Numbered from the stretch's first letter, positions 1 through 11,520 are shown. The stretch: DNA of 64,000 bases from Guyanagaster necrorhizus (GCF_019112545.1 NW_025064903.1:440944-504943), one strand, 5' to 3'. The notes: generated by a model from the letters alone, not told the origin. Program-made: numbers and translations.

Positions 1-96
1 AACTAAGAGTTTTGTGTGTGTGTTGGTGTGAGTGTGGTCAGTGGATAACGCTCTGCTGTATCCGTTTTCACCTTGCGCGCACTCAGGTACTCTTCA
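1..96 (+). repeat. 3' end of a D-family gypsy LTR
   Basis: The first 96 bases match the last part of three other LTR copies in this window: ending near 39731 and 62917, and inverted starting near 41773. All share a TG-rich run, then AGTGGATAAC-like and CTCTGCTGT-like motifs, and end in CTTCA. The sequence just after base 96 is unrelated to the other copies, so this is an LTR/flank junction. Only the tail is visible, so it may be a solo LTR or the end of a full element to the left. Unlike the other copies it keeps several CpG pairs, which suggests a younger or less methylated insertion. Confidence 0.85.
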
Positions 97-520
97 CCGG
101 TGTCACGGAAAAGAGTATTTTGGCGCGCTATTCGTCTAACAGTTGCCACGAAGAAAAATATTACAAATCGATGTACCTACCGTCAGAGTCGAAGAAGCTT
201 CCTGGAGGTAGCCCTGTTCCTTCGACCAAGTGAACCATAAAACGGATATGCCGGAGATGGAAGCTGAGAATTCCAGCTGAATCTGCAGTGGTTATGCAGT
301 TTCCCTCAGTGAAGCAAGAGTACAGTCTCTCGGATGAGTTTTCTGTAGATGATATTTGGCTAAGCATCCAAGAAGCGGAATTGCAGTAAGAGGACGACTC
401 GGAGGAAAGTGGTAGGCATAGCAGGTAAATCAGGACAGATGCTGAAAAGGCTCCAAGAATCGAAAAGAAGCCTAGATGCGACCACGATAGAAGACAGTAC
501 ATATGGACACGCGACGCGCA
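97..520 (-). pseudogene. Fragment of membrane/helical protein gene (copy 1a)
   Basis: The minus strand between about 500 and 178 encodes a hydrophobic segment followed by a SSYC motif, a cysteine-containing stretch and VEGTGLPPGSFFDSD. This matches the first exon of the intact gene at 4406-5973 (IEGTGLPP) and the copy ending at 921. A good 5' splice site (GTAGGT) follows the exon, and the intron then runs into the LTR that ends at base 96. The downstream exons are therefore cut off by the LTR insertion or lie beyond the window. The N-terminal start was not found in frame. The fragment is open over about 110 codons but cannot make a complete protein as seen. Function unknown. Confidence 0.6.
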
Positions 521-920
521 GATGATTGTCGTCTGAGATGTGGAAGAGACCCTAGGTGGCGTACTAGCCGGACTTTATTTTGGCGGGGGCCACTGGCAGC
601 GGATGAGAAGCAAATGGTTGACTCATCAAGGCCCTGTAACCGTTTCGGACCGCCTACCGAAAGTATCCGGGTAGTCACCGCTCCCAGCGAGACCAGTTGA
701 CAAGCTTCAGTACCCTCTTACGAGATAACTTGTTTGCTACTATGGTATGCTCATCTAATGATCCAAGAGCATGTTTTAAGACAAGTTCAGATGTCCTCGC
801 CGTTGGATCGAGACTTTGTTATTATACGCTGCCGAAGCCGGTCAAATATTCTATGCCAGAAATTGCGATGCCCACAATCTACCCTTCAAAGTCTACCCGA
901 CCTATCCGTTCTCTTAATTA
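521..920. other. Spacer between copies 1a and 1b
   Basis: I see no supported gene here. Short open frames exist on both strands but none resembles its neighbours or shows consistent splice signals. It probably holds the promoter of copy 1a and the 3' end region of copy 1b, both transcribed leftward. Confidence 0.4.
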
Positions 921-2340
921 TTAAGCGGAGGTATTTTCATACTTCACAGCTACCGATGAATACATCGGAAGTTCCGCAGCACAATCATTGTCGAAAAGCA
1001 AAGCGGGAAGCCTTTCCGTCATCCGGCGAGGCGGAGTGTTACGGATATCCCAACCATAGACGGATTCAAGGCGCTTCCTGAGATGCTCCAAGGTGCTAGA
1101 AAGCTCCGCTGCGGAAGGGAAGCTGGATGGTTCTAGTGGTATTGCCCGGTTGTACTGGAAAAAGTGAGATACGAGATGAATGAGAGTGGAGACATAGTGC
1201 TCTTACCTTCGCCAAACATTTGGAATACCGTTGGGCATAGCGCTTGAAGACTGTTAAATGGTCATAGAATATTGCAGCATGTTCTCCGAGTTCCCGAATC
1301 TCATGCTCGTCTTTGGAAAGGAAGTCGTGGTGTGCTGTTGTCGATCTGCATCGGGGTTTTATGTTTAATACATCCTCGACGAGAATGCTTAGAATTGGAC
1401 GGGAATCCCACCAAGGAATATTACGGTACGCTTCATCCACTCGAAGCATCTGGATGCCCAGCCCTTTCGCAACGGACTAACCATAAGCGTGAAAGTTGGT
1501 AAAGTAGTCAATGATAGGCTGCGTATCGGCCGAATAGCTTGATGATCATGCATTGAGTTTGTGGAATATCCTTTGGAGCGTTCAGTTCTGCCACTGTCTC
1601 CAGGTGTTCGATCGCGGCTTCAAACTGGGAAGGCAGACGCCGACATTCATTTGCGCCCAGAGGTGAATATTTACTCACGGAGCTAAGCACTGAGGACATG
1701 CTCAGTGGAAGAACGTCCTTGAGAGGAAAGTTGTATATCGACTACGTATTACGCGTCAGAATTTGCATAGTGTTTGAAGATCGGTAAGGAACTTCGCCTT
1801 TCCGTCTTCAAATTCGGCATATCTGGCTTGAGGGAAAAGCCCAAAGCTTGAAGCATCAAAATATACGCTGTGTTCGTGATTGGGCTATCAAAGATCAGAA
1901 GAGAAAATATACGTACAATCCATCGATATCAAAGAATGACCCGGGAGGTAAGCATGTCCCCTCGATCAAGTCCACCATGAAATGCGCACGCTGGAGGTGA
2001 ATGTGGATGATAGCAGCTGACGTTGTGGAGTTGAGACAATTTTCTTCAGAAACGCAGGTAGGCTGAGAGAGGGACGAGTTACGATTCCAGGGTGTAGTAT
2101 CCGCGGTGAAAAGATTACGGATCATCAGAGAGGCGGAGATGCAGTTCGAAGAAAAGACTGGTGGTATACATAGAAGAGCTATCATAAGTCATGCAGACAA
2201 CCCTCCGAGAATGGCAAAGACTTCAGGGCAGCGAATTTGAGCCAGACTAAATGGTAATCTGCTCATGAAGAAAAACGCTGTTGGCGTCCCAAAGAGAATA
2301 AACAATGTTTTGGATAACACAGAAGACTAGAGGGATTTCT
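921..2340 (-). pseudogene. Membrane/helical protein gene with premature stop (copy 1b)
   Basis: This is a paralogue of the gene at 4406-5973. The first exon (about 2340 to 1920) has the membrane segment and IEGTCLPPGSFF. A middle part covers about 1699-1508. A further exon near 1449-1207 carries IPWWDS, shared with IPWWDS in the intact copy, followed by a helical stretch (DHLTVFKRYAQ against DHLEILQRYF). After a GTAAGA...TTTCCAG intron the last exon encodes a charged helix (LEHLRKRLES) and ends at TAA 923-921. One in-frame TGA lies in the membrane segment, at the position of a Phe codon of the intact copy. I treat it as a recent pseudogene, since the rest of the frame and the splice signals remain good. 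Function unknown; the middle exon boundaries were not fully resolved. Confidence 0.6.
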
Positions 2341-2713
2341 GTTGAGCTTGGTTCCTTATGAAAGAATCACAGAGAAAGGAATGTCCGTGATGGTTGTCAA
2401 AGTTGAACCGTGCACGTGGCAAGACGGACTGCTACAGATTTCGATCCGAAAGTCCGAATTGTTGGCTATTTGTCATCGTCGAGTTCTCCCATCGTCTCTT
2501 TTTTGTTCTAAATCCATCTCTATAGATAGCGATTGCCGTTCTGGAATTGCGAGATTGATTTTACATTACAGGAGATCATATTGACGTTGTCTCTATTGTT
2601 CTTGCATCGTGCTGATATCAGGGGAATATATTGCTTCTCGAACACATGGTGCTCGTACGATAAAACGACAGCAAAAAAAAAGCATAAAGACAGATAATGT
2701 AAAAAGCAATGTC

Positions 2714-4053
2714 CTAGGCCGGCGCCTCCCCAAGTTTCTGGATGTACGTCCGAATGGCCTTTCGAACGGCAACCGGAGAACTGTCCTCATCCTTATCTGG
2801 TACATTTGACGGTGAGATAGCATTGAGTTCCTTCTGATAATGCAGTTAGACATCAGATCCAATTGCAGGAAGAGCCGAACCTTCAGTTCTCCAGAAGCTG
2901 AGCCTATGTTTGCGCAGCAGGTTCCGATATCCATGAAATGCTCCTGGGCCTCATGAACATTGAATATGAGGAACATCATTCGCTCCTGATTCTCCTGTAG
3001 GCCCTTTGGAAACCCCATCAATGTCAGGAACCTTTGCACGTGTGTCTGATCCGTTTCGAGCAGATCGCTCTGATCTCGTAAAAAATGATCAAAATGATCG
3101 AGCTCATCGTTCAGCAGATGCGCGATGTTCATAGCTTCATTGACAGCCTTCTCCAGATTGTCAAGAGTAGAATCCACGGAGTCCTGACTTCTTTCCAGCT
3201 GCTTTCTCAAAGTTCTGTCGCGAGACAACGTTGGAAAAATCCAAATCGGGTCCAGAACATGCTCGAGATGGTTCATCTTGGAAAGAGTGTGCAATATTTA
3301 GGCAGGAATTATCAGCAGAGGAGATAAAACATGTACCTCTCTCAGAAAAGTGGCCTTTGTGTTCTGCCCGGCACGTCTTAATGCAATGAAGGCGCATTCT
3401 AGCTGGCGCGATAACTTGGCCAAGCTAGCAAACCGGTCTGAGGTGGCTTTTCGAAGGGAGACGGGTAGATGGTAATCGAATGCGGTTTTGCGAGACAGAT
3501 CGCTGAAGGTTGCAGAGTTCTCACTAATGGCTTCTAGCATGGCACCCTTGGAGAGACTCTGAATATGACCATTCAGATTGAGAATCTCCCTGGCTTCATA
3601 TTTGAGACGCGCTGTTAAATTTGTCGTATGGAAGAACAGCATTTTTGATCCGCCATCGGGAAGATAGGGCATCGCAAGGTCACAGTTGATCAGAGAACAC
3701 TTGAAGCTGACCATGGGGGGTACGACTACGCTGAGCAGGCCGGTGAAACCTGCCGTCACACCAGCAATGCTGGCTTCAACGCCCAAGCCAATTCTTGAAC
3801 AAGCGGTGCCAATGCCAGTACCAGCACCAGATACTAAGTCGCTGAGAGGCTTCAGGAGTTGGAAAATGAGGGTAGCCACGTAGCAAAGTAGGATTGTGGC
3901 GCCAATAATAATCCCGAGGTACACCAATTCATGAGCACTGGTGATAGACGCAATGGGTTGACGTCGACGGAGAATGGTAGTGGAATGGTCGTGAACCAAG
4001 GAAGCATTCTGATGATCGTTTTTTGATTCCGAGGATGCCTGAGGGCGAGCCAT
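2714..4053 (-). CDS. Hypothetical membrane protein, helical C-terminal region
   Basis: I do not recognise this gene. A model of three exons (4053-3337, 3276-2881, 2833-2714) with two GT...AG introns of 60 and 47 nt keeps one frame and gives 410 residues. The ATG at 4053 has a good context (ATCATGG). The protein has a polar N-terminus, a membrane segment at about residues 43-67 (YLGIIIGATILLCYVATLIF), and a glycine-rich hydrophobic stretch at about 76-115. A long helical region follows, rich in Leu, Glu and Asp, with coiled-coil-like heptads around residues 255-310. The tail is short and charged. Layout and size resemble the divergent gene at 4406, although sequence similarity is low; both may belong to one broad family. 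An alternative unspliced C-terminus ending at 2593 has a hydrophobic tail but ignores a clear intron with a TCTAAC branch site. Confidence 0.75.
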
Positions 4054-4405
4054 GATGTGAGGGAAGAAGCTGAACTGTCGCAATGTACTGGCAAGATACT
4101 TCAGCGAGGTTTATATTAGACACTGAATAGCATCTTGTGGGAGCTAGATCAGGCTGTCTAGTTACCTGAGAATTGTCTCCATGGTCTTCATGGGAATCTG
4201 TTACCATCCGCTCTGTGGGAGCTCTTGCAGATTTGTTCGCGACGTGTCAGTGCTTTGTCTCGAGTTCACGCGTTGCTATCGATTTACTCTTGCTTTGTAC
4301 TTGTGCGCTTGTTGAGAAGGCCTTGTCGGGACTCGGACAGAGGGAACAACAAGGAGACCCTAAAAAGACACAAAAGACAACATGATGGTCTACTGATGAG
4401 ATGAG
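4054..4405. promoter_or_regulatory. Shared divergent promoter region
   Basis: This 352-bp interval separates the start codons of two oppositely transcribed intact genes, so it probably holds both promoters. I see no clear TATA box or other named element. Divergent transcription suggests possible co-regulation of the two membrane proteins; that is inference. Confidence 0.45.
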
Positions 4406-5973
4406 ATGAGGCGTCCGAGTCACATCACTGTGACAGACCAAACGACTATGAGAGGAACAACGCGAACAACCTTTGACTTGCTAACCACCATGTCATCCAC
4501 AGCAGGAAAATTTGCAAAAGCAGAATCTCTGGCAGAAATCTATCCTGTCCTATCCATTTCCCTTCCATCGACTACTCCTACGTCTAGTACTCTTCCAGAG
4601 GCGCCTTCGCTCCATGCTCAGAGTGTGTGGGGCGCTCCCAAGATCTATCTGTCCTGGGCTCAAAATATTAGACGTCTCTGCTTCTTCGCATTTCTAGGTG
4701 GGATGTGTGCATTTGGCCTCATATCTCAGCTGTGTGCACCTTACTCTTCATCCTACTGTACATCCGTGGCAAGATGGCTTTCTTTTTCTCCCTTTCGTGC
4801 CAGTCAAATGTCTCAGGGTAGCTGCATTCTTCGCGGAGGCTGCCTGGACTCTGATATTGCTGCACGGACCATTCATTTGCACCTAAAGCATGCGCATTAC
4901 ATGGCGAGCCTGATAGAAGGAACCGGTTTACCCCCAATGCATTTCTTCAACTCCACACCGTATGTTTGGGCTATCTCAATTCTTGGGCAAGTACTTATTT
5001 GATATCTAGAGTCGGTCGGAACTTCGCAGATCATGGACTTTCGTACTACATCAATGACGACCCGAACCGAAAACGATTAATAGAAGATCTACCCCAGCTC
5101 TTTCGCCTCCGAGGGCTCATACATCGCCGGTACCATCCATATCTAATAAAACATTTCTATACCCATTTTGACACGAAACCTACGAGAGCAATGCATAAAG
5201 GAGTAAGGACTTCTTTTCGTTTCAAGTGTCTTTCTGTCTAACGTTCATCCAGTTTAGGGCAGCAATATCGGGACTATCAGCCGCCATCGAACGTGAAAAA
5301 CAACTCTCCACGACTTCCCAACAGTGGCGCATCATAGAGATTGACAAAATCCTTCAAAAGACGCTCGATCGATTGTTCAGGCGGCTTCAAAACATGTTCA
5401 GACAACTCGCGGCGGATACTCCACCTTTTCTTGAACATATTTCCGCTTTCCATGCTTTGTCTCAGCGTATCTCCTCCGAGCTGGAATCAGAGATAGCTCG
5501 CGTTGAGATGGCTTACCACAAGATCCCGTGGTGGGATTCATATCCATTTGTTTGCATGTTTGCACATGGTATTTTAGGGATGAAACCCCAGCGCAGGATG
5601 TTCACCAAATACCACGAATTCTTATCCGCAGATGCGTCAGATATCCGCTACATTGTGGAACAGGTGGCTATCCTCCATGATCATCTAGAGATCCTGCAGC
5701 GATACTTCCTCTGGTACTCAGATGGCCCCATCATCATGGTAGGTTTTCGTTCCCTCATTTGTATTCACGCTCAGACTTTCTTTGCAGGACGATGTCGACG
5801 ATGCTCCAGTTCCGACTCCAGCTGAGCTTTTCAAACTGGAGGATGAGCTTGTCGAACGACTACATGCAGGTTATTGGGCTAGGGAGTACGATTCTTTCCC
5901 GCCTCATCGATTAACGGCAACGTACCCGTCTTTACCTCTTAATCCTGATCATCCCTCCTCGCCGTCTCAGTGA
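4406..5973 (+). CDS. Hypothetical single-pass membrane protein (intact copy)
   Basis: I do not recognise this gene. Four exons (4406-4959, 5010-5202, 5253-5738, 5788-5973) joined by GT...AG introns of 49-50 nt keep one frame. The second intron has a CTAAC branch site. Translation from 4406 gives 472 residues; the ATG at 4490 has a better context (ACCATGT) and gives 444. Counting from 4490, a membrane segment lies at about residues 62-84, followed by SSSYC, a cysteine pair (CILRGGC) and IEGTGLPP. Most of the rest is predicted helical and rich in Arg, Glu and Leu, with the family motif IPWWDS. The C-terminus is acidic, then Pro/Ser-rich. No signal peptide is evident, so the membrane segment probably anchors the protein. 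It is the intact relative of the two broken copies at 97-520 and 921-2340. Confidence 0.8.
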
Positions 5974-6767
5974 AATGCTCTTCCTCTGTCTTGGTGTTAA
6001 TATTTATCATCTTATGATACTATGTCGCCTTATTCCTTCCTTGTCATACCTTTTCGATGACCAGAACTGGTCTTCTGATCTCATATAATTCATATACCTC
6101 TTCACTTGTTGTTCAACGATCTGATTTCGCATGACGGATTAACCACTCTCATCGGAAGCTTCTCGCCTCTGGAAGACAGTCTACTCTGAATTCCTCGTAA
6201 GACAGTTGCCGTGGATATTTGATAAGTTATCCCGATGTGTAGTAAATCGATGACTCTATGGGGTAGTCGAACACTAGACAGCAGAGACCGGGCTTATTTG
6301 CAACGAGATCAAGGATCTTTGAACCCCGCTCGGACAGAAATGTGTAGCTCTCGGTCCTCGGAGAAGGGCCGCACAAATTTGGGACACGATATGGAGTCTT
6401 CCCATCGTTTGTTATCATCGCTTGTCTGCACTCTTGTCCAGGAGCTTTCGAGACTCATTAATCCGGAGTGTGAATCTCGGTGGGTGTAGTGACCTTTCGA
6501 TCGTGCCTTTTCTTCGTTGTATTGTTTTTCTCGATACAGTATAGAGCGTGTCTGCCCCGGGGGCAGGTCTGGTGAAGACTTCCTCGAGCTATTAAATGAG
6601 TTGGTTAAAGAACGCTCCCAAAATGTGGTCGGGGTCGATCAGGCGCAGTTCACATCTAGGCGATTCCGGGGTTGGCGTCAGTAATAGCTTCTCGATATTA
6701 AAGGCCGATCCTCAATTCACGCGCGAATAAGCGAAATAGATATTCTTGCCATGGTCCTAAGGCATAT
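5974..6767. other. Intergenic spacer
   Basis: This lies between the 3' ends of two convergent genes. Only short open frames are present and none is recognisable. It should hold both 3' UTRs and polyadenylation sites. Confidence 0.45.
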
Positions 6768-9495
6768 TTACTCTTTGTTCTCTTTGAGCTCTGAAGTCTG
6801 TTTCTCGATATTGTTCATATCTAGCGCTGCATGAGCGCGTCCGGCATCTCGATTCTGGAAGTACAAAGTGGCGAGTGTCGCACAAACTGGAACGCCATGT
6901 CAAGAGTGGTAGTAACAAATAACTGATAAAACTTACTCATGACTATGGTGATGAAGATAGTAGTCACGTTTCCAACGAAGACACTAAAACCACGTCTTTG
7001 TCAGGACACAGGTAAGAGTGTTACGGAACGCACCGAGGCTGGTCTACTTGAGGAAATATGACACTGATAAGTAGCTCAGTCAATAAAAAAACCGATGGAG
7101 ACAAGCGGAATAAACACATCGGAAGCCAGGCCTGAGGTAAACCCAATGAGCTCGGTAACCTCATACGACTCGGGAGGTACAAACCTCAAAAACGTATGCA
7201 ACAGCGCTAGCACTGGCGACTACAAAGGCCCTCTCTGTTCAACATGGTGAGAAATCGTAACAGTCAACGAAACCCAATGGCTTACTCTCGTTATCGTAGC
7301 TAGTAAGCTCGTTTATCCAAGCAAAAATAACACCGGATAAGCCGTTGCAAACTTGGGTCTGTGAGACGAAGCAATGACAGAGTGTACATAACTGTGGTAC
7401 AAGATTAACCCACCATATAATAGAATGCCCAGCGTCTGGGGATGTTTGTGTACAGAGACGTAGCTGCAAGCACGATGCAGACGATGATATTCCAAATCTG
7501 TAACACAGTGTGAGCATGATCTATTTTGTATGAACAAATCGCGCATACCCCAGCGGCAATAATTGGTGGCCATCTTTTTTCCACAGCGTCAGACCACCAG
7601 GCCCATGTCAAAGCTATAAACACGGGTCAACTTGGTCACTGATCAAAGGACGAGAAGCGCACTCATGATAATTTGTACAACATTAATACCCAAAGGATAT
7701 ATATTGATTTGACTGACCGTATATCTTGTTTTGCCTTCGGTGTTAAAGCTCTTGAGCCAGAATATCATTGAGGTCGCAGGCCCACGGTTGTTATTATACT
7801 ACGACGGATGACTCAACGAGACCAGAGACGTAACGGAGATCAGAAGCTCACAAAAACGAAAACTAACGATAAGCGTCAGTTCGAATCATAGCTGCCACAA
7901 CATTGCTACTGACGGGTAACAAGCATGTAAAGATGCCATGTCTTGAAAAAACCTAAGACCTGGATCGAGCCATTGGCGAGAGTACCAAGTCAAGCGAAAC
8001 GGTCAATCATACTTTAGTTTTGGTGAACTTAGCAGGCGGTTTCCTTCCAATAAGCTCCATCCGTTTCCGGGCTATCGCAAGTTCTTTTTCGGTGAAAAAG
8101 ACGGATGCCTTAGTATTATGCGGAAGATCTATGAAGGTTTTGGAAATGTGTACGGGGTGTGCTGTCCAAAGAGCACAGGGACACACCGGGCATTACGAGG
8201 AAGCCAAAAACGCTGATGGTAACCGTAATAATTCCATCGATGATGAAAAGCCCTGCACAACAGTCAGTAGCCGCGAAAGAACTTAGAGATGTGGGTGACG
8301 CACATCTCCAGCCAGCAAGACTGCGAACGCCATTTAAGCCATTATAGGCGGCCTGATGAGTATACACGTATGAAGGCGCCGATGGCCGTGAAGGCGAAAA
8401 AACCTACGGCCTGTAAGAAACCGCTGAATAATGGACCAAAACCAGCAGACGTCTGGCGATATTAATAGACAATCAGTTGGATCACCGTACCACGAGGTGG
8501 AGATCGTACATGAACTATACAAGTGCGCTTCGCCAGTTCCTCGCCCTTGTACCAACTACTAATCACATATGCTGTGCCGGGATAAAACGTTGATTCCGCC
8601 AAACCTGTGGCTCGAATTTAGTAGCCGGCCCAAACAGCCAAAAAGGAACGCATTTTCACCAATGAAAAACCGTAAGGCACAGATTTGGCTGAAATTTTTG
8701 CTAGTAGCCGTGACCATCGTGAGAACACCCCAGATAACTTCCATTGCGGGAATCTGACGCCCGATAAATGGTGTGTACCATGAATATAAGTTTCACGTAC
8801 CCAAACGGATGGCCTGATTCTGGTTATGATAAGGCTAGAAGACGCTTATAGTGATCTGATGCAACTTGAGCGATTTGTTGCATACTTTGAAGGGATTTGT
8901 CCAATGACATAGCCGACTGTCCAAGAGGTTGTGATGAAGTTTAATTGATTTCCGTGTCTAGATGAAATCAGTATGCAGCAGGCATCTTCGTTCAGAGAGA
9001 CCCCCACAAGTGTAGGCTGAGATAAACATGAGATTTTGAAGGTATAGAAAAAGTTAGGAGCGACGAACTCATCCTGCATTCCAGAAACATACTTTCAACC
9101 CTCGTAAGTTCGACCGGAGAGCTAAAACAATAATACGAGGGGACATACAGCATTCTGCGACGATATAAATCAAGGAGGACACTGGTCATCAGTCGCAATA
9201 AGCACCCACCGTCACGTTTTGCTGATCTAGATACGTGCTATACAGAGATGGGTAAGTCATCGAAGATACCAAGTCTTTGTAAAGACACTTATTTAGTGAA
9301 GTACGACAAAGTCGCATAGATCAGAAGACACGCGTCGAGCTTGGCAAGAAACTTTCTCTCTTCTGGAGGCTTGTCCCACGTGTCCCTAGCATACATTTGT
9401 CGGAGTCCGAGCCAAGCTTTCGTCAGGATGATCGATATTTACCAGATGAAGCAGTAGAAAGGTCGTTTCTTGGTATTCAATGATTCGGCAGACAT
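6768..9495 (-). CDS. MFS transporter, Liz1/Fen2 (pantothenate/allantoate) type, about 24 exons
   Basis: Splicing small exons recovers family motifs in order: FIWDTWDKPPEERKFL, LDQQNV-NAYVSGM, TTSWTVGYVIGQIPSN, RIRPSVWIPAMEVIWGVLT, LRFFIGLAESTFYPG, SSWYKGEELAKR, NGVRSLAGWRWLFIIDGII, FWLKSF, SQINIYPLGI, WAWWSDAVEKRWPPII, GLSGVIFAWINE, AWLPIVIFPQVDQPR and a charged tail with YFQNRDAGRA. These mark a fungal plasma-membrane importer of vitamins or small acids with 12 membrane segments. The substrate cannot be told from sequence. The start is ATG 9495-9493 and the stop TAA 6770-6768; the protein is about 480 residues, normal for the family. Well-fitting exons include 9495-9443, 9154-9149 (6 nt), 9016-9002 (15 nt), 8753-8660, 8604-8510, 8128-8013, 7613-7549, 7497-7410 and 6886-6768. 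Two joins remain unresolved: near 9291 (an in-frame TAA before the likely splice site) and 7920-7799. Either could be a lesion or my error. Confidence 0.8.
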
Positions 9496-10199
9496 TGTTC
9501 AGATGTCTTGACTCCTCCCAAGCCACTGCAGGAGAATACTTATCTCATTCCATCCGACGTGCTGGTATTTCAAGTATTTCTTCTTCCCTTTCTGAGCTCA
9601 GACAATCTCAGGCTCGCACACGCAACCTCCAATATTGCGGTGTTACTAACATAACGTCTTCCAAGAAGACGGCTACATCCTTCTATTCGAGAGAGAACAT
9701 TGCGAGCACACACGGTGAGAAATCAGGAGGACAGGCGGCCGAATTTTTCTGAGTTTTGATTCTAACAATAGAGGTTTAGGAAGTCATGAGGATCGCGACG
9801 TGACGCGCAGCAAGCATACATGAGAATGCAGAAGGAAGGCACTGATCGGGAAACTTCGGAATCCGGTCGGACATCTGCTGGCGGTTCATCCTTAAATAAC
9901 TTACTGCAATTACTTTCATGAGTTCCGCGAGTAGATATATATAATAAAGCCGGACTCGCCATGCTAACAGTTATTTTAGCAGAATCTTGGAGTCACGCGC
10001 TGAATCTACCACCGGACTCTTTGGTGACAGGCCATCGTAGCAGTCAATGAGTATCTGCTTAGCCTGAGGCTGCTTAGCTGTTTGGCATGAAGGCACGGTG
10101 AAAGATTTGATGTTCTTAATTGCTTCTAAATTGACGCTCTACGGGCAAGCCTTCTATTACGTTCAAATCCTTGTCTGACACTAATGTTTGCGAGAAAGC
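9496..10199. other. Spacer upstream of the transporter
   Basis: This contains the likely transporter promoter and short open frames on both strands. None is recognisable and I found no convincing splice-joined frame. Confidence 0.4.
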
Positions 10200-10209
10200 A
10201 AATGAGCAC

Positions 10210-10560
10210 CTACTTGATTATCTATCTAGGTTCAAATTCTGCCTTCGTAACCAATTCGACAGCGGCAAAATCTGCCAGCCTCTGAAGTCCTCCATTTGCA
10301 TGGTTCCGAATCTCCCGGACAGCCAGACGGCCATTTTTAGACCCTGACCAGCGATCATGGGACGTGGCTAATATCCCGCATTCTTGCGGCATCCTCGCTC
10401 TCGTATACAAGGATGATCTTTACGCTGATATTACGAAGACGGAGAGGCGATAAACATACTTCCGTGCGGAACAGACTCCAGAATGGGTAACGCGACTCCG
10501 GTTCCCGTATCGTAGCTTTGCGGACGTGGTAGATCAAGGACAGGACATCATTTCGCTGGT
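10210..10560 (-). other. Unidentified coding-like stretch
   Basis: Two minus-strand frames look protein-like rather than random. One includes VRKATIREPESRYPFWSLF and then VKIILVYESEDAARMRDIS. The next includes VREIRNHANGGLQRLADFAA. They overlap and would need an intron or frameshift to join. I could not build a complete gene or assign a family. It may be a small intron-rich gene downstream of RPC11 on the same strand, or the decayed remains of one. Confidence 0.3.
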
Positions 10561-10980
10561 CATGAGGCAGCAGAACGTTATCTCAGAGCGGATGTAGTCT
10601 GTAATAAAATGGTAGGTAGCCACAAATTGATTGTTGTACTGTGAATAAAATAACACATAAATTGTCGACGCGTCTCTTCTTTTGCTGTCAAGACTGTAAT
10701 AAGATCAGAATGGTCAGCATGAGCTCAAAGAAGAGATGTTAAACATACGCACCATTTTCAGTGCCCACTCTTTGGGCACCGTTCATGCCTGGGCCATTGT
10801 CCTCGACTTCGTCGTGCCGTTCCTTTCAAAAATTGGAACAGGTGCCGTGAATGTGTTGGAAAGAGCTGAATTTGGACACCTGATAATTGTAGATATTCAC
10901 GCGAATACATGGAGAAATGTTCGGAAGGACTTTTTACCAGTTTGTCGGATACTCTTAACATAGTACTTCGAATCGTCCTA

Positions 10981-11520
10981 TCAATCTTCGCGACGGACGT
11001 TCCCACAGGATACACATCTAAAATTGAAAGATCGAATTTAACACTCTGCACGATCTATTCTTAATATCTTATCACGCACTTGTAAACTGTGAGATAAAAG
11101 GTCACTTTACGACTTCAATAGATGCACAGCGGATAGTCACAAGTTGTCATGGGTTCATCCGCAGAACGAATCTGAAGCTGGCTGAAATAGGAAAATTCAT
11201 GTCCGCACTTTGCACACTCATCTACGCCGGGATTAGGTGAGCTCGACTCGAAAACACCAAATGATGAATACCATACAAGCTGTTTTTGCACCACTGCTGA
11301 GCTCAGAAGAAACATCTCTCATATCGTCGACCTTTTTGGTATTCATTTGAGTTCTTGTCGTATGCTGAGATAAAGTAAGTGACGTGCGAGATTCGAGAAG
11401 GGTGACACCAACCTGTTTCGTAATCGGAAACTCGTATGGGCATGTTTGACAAACCCACTTATTTTTGCCATTGGATTTGCCAACGATGAGGATGTTTGCG
11501 CAGGAAGGACAGAAGAGCAT
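10981..11520 (-). CDS. RPC11: RNA polymerase III subunit RPC11 (TFIIS-like)
   Basis: Five exons (11520-11413, 11364-11277, 11221-11141, 11086-11080, 11017-10981) give a 106-residue protein, close to the roughly 110 residues of yeast Rpc11. The N-terminal zinc ribbon is visible as MLFCPSCANILIV and VCQTCPYEFPI. The C-terminal TFIIS-type ribbon has ECAKCGH, the conserved acidic hairpin LQIRSADEPMTT, then TTFYKC and VSCGNVRRED. The Asp-Glu pair of the hairpin is the catalytic element for RNA 3' cleavage in this family; the subunit also acts in termination and reinitiation by Pol III in the nucleus. Introns are 48-62 nt with standard ends. The fourth exon is only 7 nt, yet it is needed to restore both frame and the FYK motif. 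No disabling change is seen. Confidence 0.92.

Noticed and set aside
2593..2810. Unspliced hydrophobic C-terminus for the minus-strand gene at 2714-4053
   Set aside because: A 47-nt intron with a branch site and GT...AG ends gives a soluble, charged tail in frame and a stop at 2716-2714; the hydrophobic tail is read-through of another frame.
7870..7890. Possible tRNA gene around a GTTCGAATC motif
   Set aside because: No acceptor stem, D arm or A box can be folded upstream; the motif falls in the unresolved transporter segment.
6768..9495. Transporter first judged a heavily frameshifted pseudogene
   Set aside because: Nearly all apparent frameshifts and stops disappear when 47-70 nt introns with standard ends are removed. 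Only two joins remain doubtful.
10150..10235. GTTCAAATCC-like B-box motifs
   Set aside because: T-arm stems do not pair and no cloverleaf fits.
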